A DNA stretch of 64,000 bases. Source: Pedobacter sp. ok626. Lineage in GTDB: Bacteria; Bacteroidota; Bacteroidia; Sphingobacteriales; Sphingobacteriaceae. Each line of letters opens with the position of its first letter. Positions within the stretch are counted from its first letter, which is position 1. The position numbers were made by a program, and so were the translations under genes. The DNA lies in assembly GCF_900100435.1 (NCBI RefSeq), contig NZ_FNEX01000017.1, forward strand, positions 62,001 through 126,000, read 5' to 3'. Under the pieces are notes generated by a model. The model worked only from the letters and a program-made list of their open reading frames with translations, did no database searches and had not been told where the DNA came from. Shown here piece after piece: positions 45,965 through 54,727 of this stretch.

Positions 45965-46811
45965 GCTTTCTCTGTCTTTTATAATACCGGTAAACAAAAT
46001 ATCCAGCGGCTATCAATACAAGTATTGACCAGATATTTAATAACATTAAGATGAATTCTTTAAAGATAAACCAGCCACCCTGTAGATTTATAATTACACG
46101 TTGAAAAAAGGGTGGACGATAATCTGAAAGGTTATCATTTCCAACAACAATCTGTTTCACCGTATGGTCCTGATAGAAGTTGAGCGTCACGTCGCTATAT
46201 TGAACCCGGCTATTTATCGACATATTTTTCACTTTCTGATCTACGTATTCATCTTTCAGTGCCAAACTCTTACTTACATCTTTCGAAGCTATGACTTCCT
46301 TCTTTTTATTAGCTTTCTTTTCTAATTGAGCTACGGCTTCCTCCCTATTGATACTCTTTAACTCGCTCGTAAGATAACTCAGGCTCTGATCGTCGAACTT
46401 CAACGACTGATGGTCTACAAAAACGGCCATTCTTGCTACCTGGTTAGTAAAATCATCCAACTTTTCCGAAGGAACTCTGGCCACCATCAGGCCTTCTGTG
46501 CGATAAGCTGTCAGTTCTAGCAGGGAATCTGTACTGTACTTTACCTTTTCTGTATTTTGAATATTGCTGATAATAGAAACCTCTCCTATGGCCCCGCCTT
46601 CTGTTTTTAGTATTGCCGAAATCTTTTCTTTTGTACTTTGAACATCTTTCACTCTAAACTTCATATCAGCCGTCTTAATGATCTTCGACTCCATTACAGT
46701 ATCTCCGTTCTCAATTTTGTTGAGGATATCAGCAGACTCACCCATTTTCGACGCATTGTTGCAGCCGAAAGCCGTCATTGCGAATACGCAATAAATTAAA
46801 TATTTTTTCAT
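45957..46811 (-). CDS. DUF4349 lipoprotein with C-terminal membrane helix
   Basis: A 284-residue lipoprotein (lipobox AFGC, Cys17). The middle shows the DUF4349 pattern: KIIKTADMKFRVKDVQSTKEK, VARVPSEKLDDFTNQV and a coiled coil, then a C-terminal helix (about 250-272) followed by a basic tail. Function of DUF4349 is unknown; related proteins sit in the cell envelope. It ends on top of the last eight bases of ruvC. Confidence 0.85.
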   Translation of the reverse strand: MKKYLIYCVFAMTAFGCNNASKMGESADILNKIENGDTVMESKIIKTADMKFRVKDVQSTKEKISAILKTEGGAIGEVSIISNIQNTEKVKYSTDSLLELTAYRTEGLMVARVPSEKLDDFTNQVARMAVFVDHQSLKFDDQSLSYLTSELKSINREEAVAQLEKKANKKKEVIASKDVSKSLALKDEYVDQKVKNMSINSRVQYSDVTLNFYQDHTVKQIVVGNDNLSDYRPPFFQRVIINLQGGWFIFKEFILMLLNIWSILVLIAAGYFVYRYYKRQRKLI

Positions 46812-46900
46812 ATTGTTAAAGGTTGTATGTTTTACCTTAATACCAGATGCGATAATAAGTAACCTTAAAAAAATTGGATAACATAAATATTACAAAAAAA

Positions 46901-46932
46901 GAGCCTGTATCATAAATCGATGATATAGGCTC
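46901..46932. repeat. Left IS-flanking hairpin
   Basis: GAGCCTGTATCAT (46901-46913) pairs with its complement at 46920-46932 with a 6-base loop and one G-T wobble. A and T runs flank it on both sides, so it may also end transcription in either direction. Confidence 0.7.
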
Positions 46933-47051
46933 TTTTGTTTTTCCTGCAGTTTGATCATCTTGATTATTAGTAATTTAAGTTGATTTTTATGGTTTTAAAT
47001 TTGGATTAACTTACTGATTTTCATATATTTATGATATAATCAATACGAAAT

Positions 47052-48587
47052 ATGGCCAATAAGAAACCTGTTTTTAAGCCTTATTACCAGCATCAACTCA
47101 TGGCGTTTCCGCCTACCTTCGATGAGTTGATTCCAGCAGATCATACTGTAAGACTTGTCGACAAGATTATTAATGTGATCAATGTAGAACCATTGTTGAA
47201 TGCCTACCACATCAGGGGCGCATCTAACTATCATCCCATATTGCTTTTAAAAGTATTGGTCTACGGATATGTGACCAATACCTATTCCAGCAGAAAACTG
47301 GCCATAGCCTGCCGGGAAAGTGTTCCTTTTATGTGGTTGAGTGGTATGAGTAAACCGGATCACAATACGATCAACCGATTTCGGGGTGCCCGTTTAAAAC
47401 ATGCTTTGCGTAGTGTATTTGAAGAAGTGGTCAAATATCTGGCTGAAGAAGGATTGTTGAGTATTGATGAAGTTTATACCGATGGAACCAAGATTGAGGC
47501 GAATGCCAACAAGTACACTTTTGTCTGGAAAAAATCTATCCAGACCAATAAAGCGAAGATGAAAAAGCAACTGGATGAGATCTGGAATTATGCCCAGAGT
47601 GTGGCTACGGTGGAAGATTTATTGCCCGAACCACCTACGGCTAAAACCGTAAGTCCCGAAAGCATCCAGGCAACAGTTGATAAGCTGAATGAAGTGCTGG
47701 CTAACAATGATCAGGTTGATAAAAAGACCAAAGCAAAGCTCCGTTACCTTACTAAAAACTATCCCGAGACTATTAATAAGTATGAGCATCAGGAAGAAAT
47801 ACTCGCTGAACGCAACAGTTACAGTAAGACTGATCCGGATGCAACTTTTATGAGAATGAAAGAAGATCATATGCGTAACGGACAGCTCAAACCGGCTTAT
47901 AATGTACAGATATCCACTTCAAACCAGTTCATTGTCAACTACACCATTCACTCCAATCCTACAGACATCTTAACTTTAAAATCACATCTGGAACAACATG
48001 AGAACAGCTTCAATCGTCCCCCAAAGATCCTTACCGCTGATGCCGGTTATGGATCAGAAGAGAACTACACCCTGCTGGAGCAAAAACAGGTGGAGTCTTT
48101 TGTTAAATTTAACATGTTTGACAAACAACAAAATGCACGCTATAATCAGAAATATCCTTTTGCAACAAATCAGCTTTTTTACAATGAACAAAAGGACGCT
48201 TACATCTGCCCAATGGGGCAAAGCATGGACTTTGTGGGAACAGTTAAAAAACGTACTACAAGTGGATTCGAGCAGCATATCAGGAGATATCAAGCCAAAA
48301 ACTGCAACAATTGTCCGCTAAACGGGGCTTGCCACAAGTCTAAAGGCAACCGTCTAATAGAAATTAATGAAAACCTGCAAAGGCATAAGCAAAAAGCACA
48401 TCGTCTACTCAATACAGAGCAGGGCATCAGTCATAGAAAGAAACGATGTTATGATGTAGAACCTGTTTTTGCCAATATCAAACAGAACCACGGGTTCCGC
48501 CGCTTCATGCTCAGAGGTAAACAAAAAGTGGAAATTGAATGGGGATTATTGGCAATTGCACAAAATATTAGGAAAAAAGCAGCTTAG
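47052..48587 (+). CDS. IS1182-family transposase
   Basis: A 511-residue DDE transposase, apparently intact. It starts KPYYQHQLMAFPPTFDEL, has YHPILLLKVLVYGYVTN, the first catalytic Asp in VYTDGTKIEANANKYTFVWK, the second in LTADAGYGSEENY, a Cys-rich segment (C..C..C near residues 410-425) and the final Glu region CYDVEPVFANIKQNHGFRRF. It cuts and rejoins the element ends. No frameshift or premature stop is visible, so the element may be active. Confidence 0.93.
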   Translation: MANKKPVFKPYYQHQLMAFPPTFDELIPADHTVRLVDKIINVINVEPLLNAYHIRGASNYHPILLLKVLVYGYVTNTYSSRKLAIACRESVPFMWLSGMSKPDHNTINRFRGARLKHALRSVFEEVVKYLAEEGLLSIDEVYTDGTKIEANANKYTFVWKKSIQTNKAKMKKQLDEIWNYAQSVATVEDLLPEPPTAKTVSPESIQATVDKLNEVLANNDQVDKKTKAKLRYLTKNYPETINKYEHQEEILAERNSYSKTDPDATFMRMKEDHMRNGQLKPAYNVQISTSNQFIVNYTIHSNPTDILTLKSHLEQHENSFNRPPKILTADAGYGSEENYTLLEQKQVESFVKFNMFDKQQNARYNQKYPFATNQLFYNEQKDAYICPMGQSMDFVGTVKKRTTSGFEQHIRRYQAKNCNNCPLNGACHKSKGNRLIEINENLQRHKQKAHRLLNTEQGISHRKKRCYDVEPVFANIKQNHGFRRFMLRGKQKVEIEWGLLAIAQNIRKKAA

Positions 48588-48602
48588 AAAAGCTGTTTTT
48601 TG
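48573..48602 (+). terminator. Terminator of the transposase gene
   Basis: A hairpin (48573-48585 with 48590-48601, one bulged G) spans the transposase stop codon and is followed by T residues. Confidence 0.65.
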
Positions 48603-48679
48603 TACACTTTAAGAAATATTCAAAGAAAAAGGCATAGTAAGCAAATACTCAAGACGGATCTCAAAGATTACAAAAAATA

Positions 48680-48715
48680 GAAGCCGCATCATCTTTTGAT
48701 TAATGATACGGCCTC
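48680..48715. repeat. Right IS-flanking hairpin, possible terminator
   Basis: GAAGCCGCATCAT (48680-48692) pairs with 48703-48715 at 11 of 13 positions. On the minus strand it is followed by a T run, and it lies 30 bases after the stop of the small membrane protein gene, so it probably ends that transcript. It resembles the left hairpin in length and sequence. Confidence 0.65.
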
Positions 48716-48745
48716 TTTCAATTTTAATAATATATTTTTTACTGC

Positions 48746-48961
48746 TTAAGCAGCCAATATTTTAAATACGCCTTTGCATGCTACTACAGTACCAACCGCT
48801 AAGATTGCCCAAGAAACAATTGACAATGTAGTTGAATCACCTGCAAAACGCAAATAAACACCTACAATACCGATTAGGACACCCAAAATTATCATTGTAT
48901 AAATCGAAGTCTCGTTAGCTCTTTTCATGCTAGGTGTATTGTGTAGTGGTCTCTCTTCCAT
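48746..48961 (-). CDS. Small two-helix membrane protein, unknown
   Basis: A 71-residue protein with a polar N-terminus (about 18 residues) and two hydrophobic helices (about 21-39 and 46-68). No known motif is seen. It reads as a genuine gene because it has a good ATG, a clean terminator and a membrane pattern typical of small Bacteroidota proteins. It lies between the insertion sequence and a divergent DUF4139 gene. Confidence 0.65.
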   Translation of the reverse strand: MEERPLHNTPSMKRANETSIYTMIILGVLIGIVGVYLRFAGDSTTLSIVSWAILAVGTVVACKGVFKILAA

Positions 48962-49112
48962 GCTATTTATAATTATGGGACAAAAATAATATTAATTACC
49001 AAAAAAGTAGTATTTAATCTATTACTTTTTAAATAAGTTACGGTGCAACAAAAAATAATAGCTCAATTATGGATTATAGTCCAAACATGCATCTCTTTTA
49101 AAAACAAGATCC

Positions 49113-50723
49113 ATGAAAAAGATATATCTATTTTTGCTTATCGCTTTAAGCACAAGCATCATAAAAGCGCAATCACCCCGTTTATTTCCTGCGGTATTGG
49201 AATCGGCAACTGTTTATCGCGCTGGTGCTGAATTGAATCATAAAGCCCGAATTAACATCCCTACTGGCACGAGCGAAATAGTAATTACCAATATCGCCAA
49301 TACACTAGATGAAAACAGTATTCAGATCAACGTTCCCCCAAGTGTTACGATCCTATCCACCAGCTTTAGCAAAGATTACTTAAAACAAGACAATAATAGC
49401 CCCGCCTATCGGATCATTGAGGATAGTCTGACTGTAGCCAAAAGAGAATTGGTTAAAGTTCAAAATAAAAGCATCGTTGATGCGAACCTATTGGTGCTAT
49501 TAGATAAAAACCAGACTGTTGGCGGCACCAATACTGGAGTAAATGTAAATGAGTTGATCAAAGTTGCAGATTACTATAAAAGCAAACAACTTGAACTCCG
49601 CAATAGCATTGCTACCTGGCAAGAAACAGAGCAAAGCTGGCAAAGAAAAATTGCAAAGTTGCAAAAGCAATTACAGGAACTGAGCCAGGACAAATCTGGC
49701 ACAACCGGACAAGTGATCATCAATGTTTTGACCACACAGCCAGTTAATGCAGATTTTAACCTGAGCTACTTATCACCTAATGCGCAATGGCAAGCGCTTT
49801 ACGACCTTAGAACGGAGAATACAGCTTCACCCTTAAAGATTCTTTATAAAGCCAGCATAAGTCAGTATACAGGCATAGACTGGAAAAAGGTTAAGCTTAG
49901 TCTTTCTACCGGCAATCCTACACAAAATGGGACCGCTCCATTATTATCTTCCTGGTTTCTACAATTTGGATCACCCCAAAATCAATTCGCAAAACAACTA
50001 AAAGGAAAAGCCTCTGGGATGATGATCGGAAGTGTAGATAAATATGAACTCAAAGAAGTGGTGGTCACCGCCATGAGTCAAGCAGCGCCGCAATTCACGC
50101 AAGTTGAAAACCAATTGAATGTTGTATTTGATATCGATATCCCCTATGATATTGCTTCCAACAGCAAGCCACATAGTGTAATGCTCAAAGAATCAACTCA
50201 ACCGGCCTCATACAAATATTATAGCGTACCTAAAGTAGATAACGACGCTTTCTTAATGGCCGAAATTACAGATTACGAAAAGCTAAATCTTTTACCTGGA
50301 GAGGCAAACCTCATCTTCGAAAATAGCTACATCGGAAAATCCTATATCAATCCAAATGCCTTAACCGATACCTTAAAGTTGAGTATGGGCCGTGATAAAA
50401 AGATCATTATCAAACGTGAGAAAATAGCTGAGCAAACGGGAGTAAAAACAATAGGAAGTAATAAGAAACAAACTTTTACCTATGAAATAACGGTAAGAAA
50501 TAACAAAAAAGAAGCGATAAGCTTACAGCTTAAAGATCAGTATCCAATATCAACGGATAAGGATATGGAAGTCGAATTACTCAGTTCAAATGGTGCAGAA
50601 GTAGATAAGGAATCGGGAATGCTGACCTGGAATTTAAATATGAAACCAGCTAGTTCACAAAAGATCAGAATTAGCTATTCTGTGAAGTACCCTAAAGAAA
50701 AAATCATTCCGAACTTATATTAA
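49113..50723 (+). CDS. DUF4139-domain exported protein (MuiA-like)
   Basis: A 536-residue protein with a Sec signal peptide (about 1-19). An N-terminal DUF4140 part (ATVYRAGAELNHKARINIPTG) is followed by a coiled coil (about 100-205) and a C-terminal DUF4139 domain (LSYLSPNAQWQALYDLR ... ISQYTGIDWKKVKLSLST). A short LKEVVVTAM inside the DUF4139 domain resembles the linker of TonB-dependent receptors. Family members are called mucoidy inhibitor A; the function is unknown. Confidence 0.88.
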   Translation: MKKIYLFLLIALSTSIIKAQSPRLFPAVLESATVYRAGAELNHKARINIPTGTSEIVITNIANTLDENSIQINVPPSVTILSTSFSKDYLKQDNNSPAYRIIEDSLTVAKRELVKVQNKSIVDANLLVLLDKNQTVGGTNTGVNVNELIKVADYYKSKQLELRNSIATWQETEQSWQRKIAKLQKQLQELSQDKSGTTGQVIINVLTTQPVNADFNLSYLSPNAQWQALYDLRTENTASPLKILYKASISQYTGIDWKKVKLSLSTGNPTQNGTAPLLSSWFLQFGSPQNQFAKQLKGKASGMMIGSVDKYELKEVVVTAMSQAAPQFTQVENQLNVVFDIDIPYDIASNSKPHSVMLKESTQPASYKYYSVPKVDNDAFLMAEITDYEKLNLLPGEANLIFENSYIGKSYINPNALTDTLKLSMGRDKKIIIKREKIAEQTGVKTIGSNKKQTFTYEITVRNNKKEAISLQLKDQYPISTDKDMEVELLSSNGAEVDKESGMLTWNLNMKPASSQKIRISYSVKYPKEKIIPNLY

Positions 50724-50735
50724 TAAAACAAAAAA

Positions 50736-50761
50736 GCCCTTATCATTGCTGATAAGGGCTC
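50736..50761. terminator. Terminator between DUF4139 gene and atp operon
   Basis: An 11-base-pair stem (50736-50746 with 50751-50761, core AGCCCTTATCA) lies between the two convergent genes, with a T run on the minus strand. It ends the ATP synthase transcript. Confidence 0.85.
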
Positions 50762-50782
50762 TATACATTATGCTTACGCTTA

Positions 50783-51667
50783 TTAACCGTTCAATGCAGC
50801 CGCACCACTTACAATCTCTGTAAGCTCTGTGGTAATCGCAGCCTGACGTGCCTGGTTATAAGAAAGCTTTAACGCTTTAATCAAATCACCAGCATTCTCA
50901 GTTGCTTTATCCATTGAAGTCATACGTGCTCCGTGTTCAGAAGCATGTGAATCCAATACCGCTTTGTACAATTGCGTCTTAATCGACTTAGGAATCAATT
51001 GCTCAACGATCGCTTCTTGAGAAGGCTCAAGAATATAATCAACGTTCATTTCCTTTACAGCTGTTTCCTCTTGCGCCGTTTTAGGCAAAGGCAACAATTG
51101 CTCTGTCGTTAAAAGTTGAACAGCAGCGTTTTTAAATTTATTGTAAACCAATTCCACTCTATCAAATTCACCCTTTTCAAATCCAGCCATAATGCTTTCA
51201 GTGATTTTAGTTACATTTTCAAAAGTAAGAGCAGAATATACATCGCTATTGTTGCCAATAACGCTGTAATTGCGTTTCTCGTAAAAATCCTGAGCTTTCT
51301 TACCAATGGCTACGATACTTACATTACCTCTTTTCAACTGCTCGCTGTATTTTTCGGCAATTAAGTTGTTCGTAGTTTTAATTACGTTCATGTTGAACGC
51401 ACCCGCTAAACCGCGGTTAGAAGAAACTACTACAATTAATACCTTATTAGGCTCACGTTCTTGTATAAAAGGTGATGATGATCCTTCTAAGCTACCTGAA
51501 AGATTTCCTAAGATCTCTTTTAATTTAGTAGCATAGGGACGTAATTGTACAATAGCATTGGTAGCACGTTTCAATTTAGCAGCCGAAACCATTTTCATGG
51601 CTTTGGTAATCTGCTGTGTAGATTGCACTGACGCTATACGAATTCTTACTTCTTTTAAATTAGCCAT
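50783..51667 (-). CDS. atpG: ATP synthase gamma subunit
   Basis: A 294-residue F1 gamma subunit. N- and C-terminal helices form the central shaft: RIRIASVQSTQQITKAMKMVS at the start and SLDKATENA-like (MTSMDKATENAGDLI) plus NQARQAAITTELTEIVSGA at the end. It couples rotation of the c ring to ATP synthesis. It is the last gene of this operon, and the beta and epsilon genes normally next to it are absent. Confidence 0.97.
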   Translation of the reverse strand: MANLKEVRIRIASVQSTQQITKAMKMVSAAKLKRATNAIVQLRPYATKLKEILGNLSGSLEGSSSPFIQEREPNKVLIVVVSSNRGLAGAFNMNVIKTTNNLIAEKYSEQLKRGNVSIVAIGKKAQDFYEKRNYSVIGNNSDVYSALTFENVTKITESIMAGFEKGEFDRVELVYNKFKNAAVQLLTTEQLLPLPKTAQEETAVKEMNVDYILEPSQEAIVEQLIPKSIKTQLYKAVLDSHASEHGARMTSMDKATENAGDLIKALKLSYNQARQAAITTELTEIVSGAAALNG

Positions 51668-51691
51668 TCTCTTTTTATCTCAGATCTAATA

Positions 51692-53266
51692 TTAATATTT
51701 ACTTGAAAGCTCTTTAGCTACAGTTTCCAATACACCTGTGATCGTGTCATCAAACTTACCTGCTTTTAAAGCGCTTAAAGTTTCAGGATGACGTTGCTCA
51801 AGTTGTTGTAAATATTCCACTTCAAATTCCCTTACTTTATCTACAGGAACAGAACGCATTAAGTTTTTAGTACCGATATAAATGATCGCAACCTGCTTCT
51901 CAACAGTCATTGGAGAGAATTGACCTTGTTTCAAGATCTCAACGTTACGTGAACCTTTATCTAATACTGATTTAGTAGCTGCATCAAGGTCAGAACCGAA
52001 TTTAGAGAAAGCCTCTAACTCACGGTATTGAGCCTGATCTAATTTCAATGTACCAGCAACTTTCTTCATCGATTTGATCTGAGCATTACCACCTACACGT
52101 GATACCGAGATACCTACGTTAATAGCTGGACGAATACCCGCGTTGAACAAGTTAGATTCTAAGAAGATCTGTCCGTCCGTAATCGAAATTACGTTAGTTG
52201 GGATATAAGCAGAAACGTCACCAGCCTGAGTTTCGATAATAGGAAGCGCAGTTAATGAACCACCACCTTTAACGATACCTTTTAATGATTCAGGTAAATC
52301 ATTCATTGCTTGAGCGATCTCATCGTTTGAGTTGATCTTTGCAGCACGCTCTAACAAACGACTGTGAAGATAAAACACGTCACCTGGATAAGCCTCACGA
52401 CCCGGTGGACGACGTAACAATAGAGAAACCTCACGGTAAGCTACAGCTTGTTTAGACAAATCATCATAAACAATTAAAGCTGGTCTACCCGTATCACGGA
52501 AGAACTCACCGATTGCTGCACCAGAGAATGGAGCATAAAATTGTAATGGAGCTGGCTCAGCAGCAGAAGCTGCAACAACTACAGTATAAGGCATTGCACC
52601 GTTTTCCTCTAAAGTACGAACGATGTTAGCTACTGTACTTGCTTTTTGTCCACAAGCTACATATATACAGTAAACAGGGTTACCTGCTTCGTAAAATTCT
52701 TTTTGGTTGATGATAGTATCGATACAAACCGCAGTTTTACCAATCTGACGGTCACCAATAACCAACTCACGTTGACCACGACCGATTGGAATCATACCAT
52801 CGATAGCTTTGATACCTGTTTGTAAAGGCTCAGTTACTGGCTGACGATAGATTACACCAGGAGCTTTACGCTCGATTGGCATTTCATAAGTTTGGCCAAT
52901 GATTGGTCCTTTACCATCAATTGGTTCACCCATTGTGTTTACAACACGACCTAACATACCTTCACCAACTTTGATAGAGGCGATTTTCTTAGTACGTTTA
53001 ATAGTATCACCTTCTTTGATTTTGTCAGATGGGCCCAAAAGTACCACACCAACATTATCTTCTTCAAGGTTTAAAACAATTCCTTGCAAGCCTGTTTCAA
53101 ATTCAACTAACTCGCCCGATTGAACTTTAGTTAAACCATAAACACGGGCAATACCATCGCCCACTTGCAATACGGTACCAACTTCTTCAAGTTCTGCTTC
53201 TGATTTGAAGCCCGCCAATTGCTGCCTGATAATTGCCGATACTTCGTCTGGTCTTACCTCTACCAT
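51692..53266 (-). CDS. atpA: ATP synthase alpha subunit
   Basis: A 524-residue F1 alpha subunit with the nucleotide-binding P-loop GDRQIGKTAV, the DDLSKQAVAYRE segment, and the ATPase signature PAINVGISVSRVG. It is nucleotide binding but not catalytic in the F1 head. Gap to atpG is 24 bases and to atpH 57 bases. Confidence 0.98.
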   Translation of the reverse strand: MVEVRPDEVSAIIRQQLAGFKSEAELEEVGTVLQVGDGIARVYGLTKVQSGELVEFETGLQGIVLNLEEDNVGVVLLGPSDKIKEGDTIKRTKKIASIKVGEGMLGRVVNTMGEPIDGKGPIIGQTYEMPIERKAPGVIYRQPVTEPLQTGIKAIDGMIPIGRGQRELVIGDRQIGKTAVCIDTIINQKEFYEAGNPVYCIYVACGQKASTVANIVRTLEENGAMPYTVVVAASAAEPAPLQFYAPFSGAAIGEFFRDTGRPALIVYDDLSKQAVAYREVSLLLRRPPGREAYPGDVFYLHSRLLERAAKINSNDEIAQAMNDLPESLKGIVKGGGSLTALPIIETQAGDVSAYIPTNVISITDGQIFLESNLFNAGIRPAINVGISVSRVGGNAQIKSMKKVAGTLKLDQAQYRELEAFSKFGSDLDAATKSVLDKGSRNVEILKQGQFSPMTVEKQVAIIYIGTKNLMRSVPVDKVREFEVEYLQQLEQRHPETLSALKAGKFDDTITGVLETVAKELSSKY

Positions 53267-53323
53267 AATTTTATATTATTTCTTTTGTAAATTCAGTATT
53301 TGTTATCTCTATTTCGCTCTTGC

Positions 53324-53872
53324 TTAAACAATGCCTTGAGCAAATTCTTTTTTAAGTTTATTTAAACTGCTGGCAATACTCGCATCAAACTGCTTATCAC
53401 CTACCTTTAAAATAAAACCACCGATTAGCTTGTCATTAACTTTTTCTTTAATCACAACCACATTGGCGCCAATTTCCTTTTTCACTATCGCTTCAATCTC
53501 AGCGCGACTTTCAGCCGTAAGTTCAGTAGCTGAAGTTACATCTGCAGTAACAATACCTTTAATAGCATTGTACTGTACAATAAAAGCTTTTGCTGTATCA
53601 AATAGAATTGCAGAACGGCCTTTGTTTACCATCAGCTTAAAAAAAGTGCTGGTAACCTCATTTACCTTACCTACAAATAAACCATCCAAAATTCCTGATT
53701 TCTTATCCAAAGGAACAATAGGGTTTTTAAGAATAGCTTCCAGTTCAGGGTTTTGATCAACCACCTCCGCTAAAAGCATCATATCATTCTTAATCTCCTC
53801 CAAAGTATTGCGCTCTGTAGAAAGATCAATTAATGATTTAGCGTATCTCGATGCTGCTGTATTTTCTGACAT
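53324..53872 (-). CDS. atpH: ATP synthase delta subunit
   Basis: A 182-residue delta (OSCP-like) subunit that ties F1 to the peripheral stalk. It has the N-terminal ASRYAKSLIDLS and the C-terminal DDKLIGGF-type motif (NDKLIGGFILKVGDKQFD). Length is normal. It lies between atpF and atpA. Confidence 0.95.
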   Translation of the reverse strand: MSENTAASRYAKSLIDLSTERNTLEEIKNDMMLLAEVVDQNPELEAILKNPIVPLDKKSGILDGLFVGKVNEVTSTFFKLMVNKGRSAILFDTAKAFIVQYNAIKGIVTADVTSATELTAESRAEIEAIVKKEIGANVVVIKEKVNDKLIGGFILKVGDKQFDASIASSLNKLKKEFAQGIV

Positions 53873-53906
53873 TTTTTCCGTTATATCTAGTTAAATAAAC
53901 TATAGA

Positions 53907-54401
53907 CTAGTTTAATTCAACATCTTTTAAAAGGTTAGCCACTAAATCCTCTTGCTTAGCTTTGTCCTGAAGCTGGTTACGCAATACACGCTCAGCAATA
54001 TCAAGAGATAAAGTTGAAACCTGATTTTTCAATTCAGCCAAAGCAGCTTTCTTTTGATTCTCAATTTCAATCTTAGCTTTCTCAATCAGTTTAGCACCTT
54101 CACTATGCGCCTGAGTTTTTGCCTCTGTAAGGATATTATCCTTTAAAGTTTTAGCTTCTTTCAAGATTGAATCACGCTCAGCACGTGCTTCCTTCATCAA
54201 CTCCTCATTTTGAGAAGTCAAACGAGCCATTTCTTGTTTTGCTAATTCAGCTTTGTTTAATGCTTCATCAATTGATTGCTCACGCTCTTTAATTGCTGCT
54301 AAAATTGGTTTCCATGCAAATTTTGCCAATAAAAACATTAGCAATAAGAAAGCAATGGATTGAAAGATAACTAGGCCGAATTCAGGTAATAATAATTCCA
54401 T
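53907..54401 (-). CDS. atpF: ATP synthase b subunit
   Basis: A 164-residue b subunit: one N-terminal membrane helix (about 8-27), then a long charged helix for the dimeric stalk. The FAWKPILAAIKEREQSI segment after the helix is typical. Only one b-type gene is present, so the stalk is a homodimer. Confidence 0.95.
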   Translation of the reverse strand: MELLLPEFGLVIFQSIAFLLLMFLLAKFAWKPILAAIKEREQSIDEALNKAELAKQEMARLTSQNEELMKEARAERDSILKEAKTLKDNILTEAKTQAHSEGAKLIEKAKIEIENQKKAALAELKNQVSTLSLDIAERVLRNQLQDKAKQEDLVANLLKDVELN

Positions 54402-54476
54402 CTGTATATGTATAAAATATTTTGTTCTTTTTTAACAATAAATGGTACCAGGTACAAACCTGGCACCGTTTAATTT

Positions 54477-54689
54477 CTAGCCATTACCCATTAGGGCAAC
54501 AACCACTGCGAAAAGCGCAACAGCTTCAACGAAGGCAGCAGCGATTAACATTGCAGTTTGGATTTTAGATGCAGCTTCTGGTTGACGAGCAATACCGTCC
54601 ATAGCTGAACCACCAATGCGTCCGATACCTAGACCAGCGCCAATCGCAGCTAATCCTGCACCAATTGCAGCAATACTTCCTGTAATCAT
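54477..54689 (-). CDS. atpE: ATP synthase c subunit
   Basis: A 70-residue two-helix hairpin. The polar loop is ARQPEA, and the proton-binding Glu lies in AAAFVEAVALFAVV. The ligands that mark sodium-type c subunits (a Gln in helix 1, Ser-Thr after the Glu) are not seen, so it is a proton type. It forms the membrane ring. Confidence 0.96.
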   Translation of the reverse strand: MITGSIAAIGAGLAAIGAGLGIGRIGGSAMDGIARQPEAASKIQTAMLIAAAFVEAVALFAVVVALMGNG

Positions 54690-54727
54690 GATTTTATATA
54701 TTAATTGTTGTTAAAAAATAATTCTTA

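Larger units (their letters stand above)
46901..48715 (+). mobile_element. IS1182-type insertion sequence
   Basis: A single intact IS1182-family transposase gene (47052-48587) is flanked by two related hairpins (46901-46932 and 48680-48715). Read inward from each side the two ends resemble each other over roughly 90 bases, as imperfect inverted repeats would. The exact ends and any target duplication cannot be fixed by eye, so the limits are approximate. The element sits between the DUF4349 gene start and the end of a small membrane protein gene and disrupts no visible gene. Confidence 0.6.
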
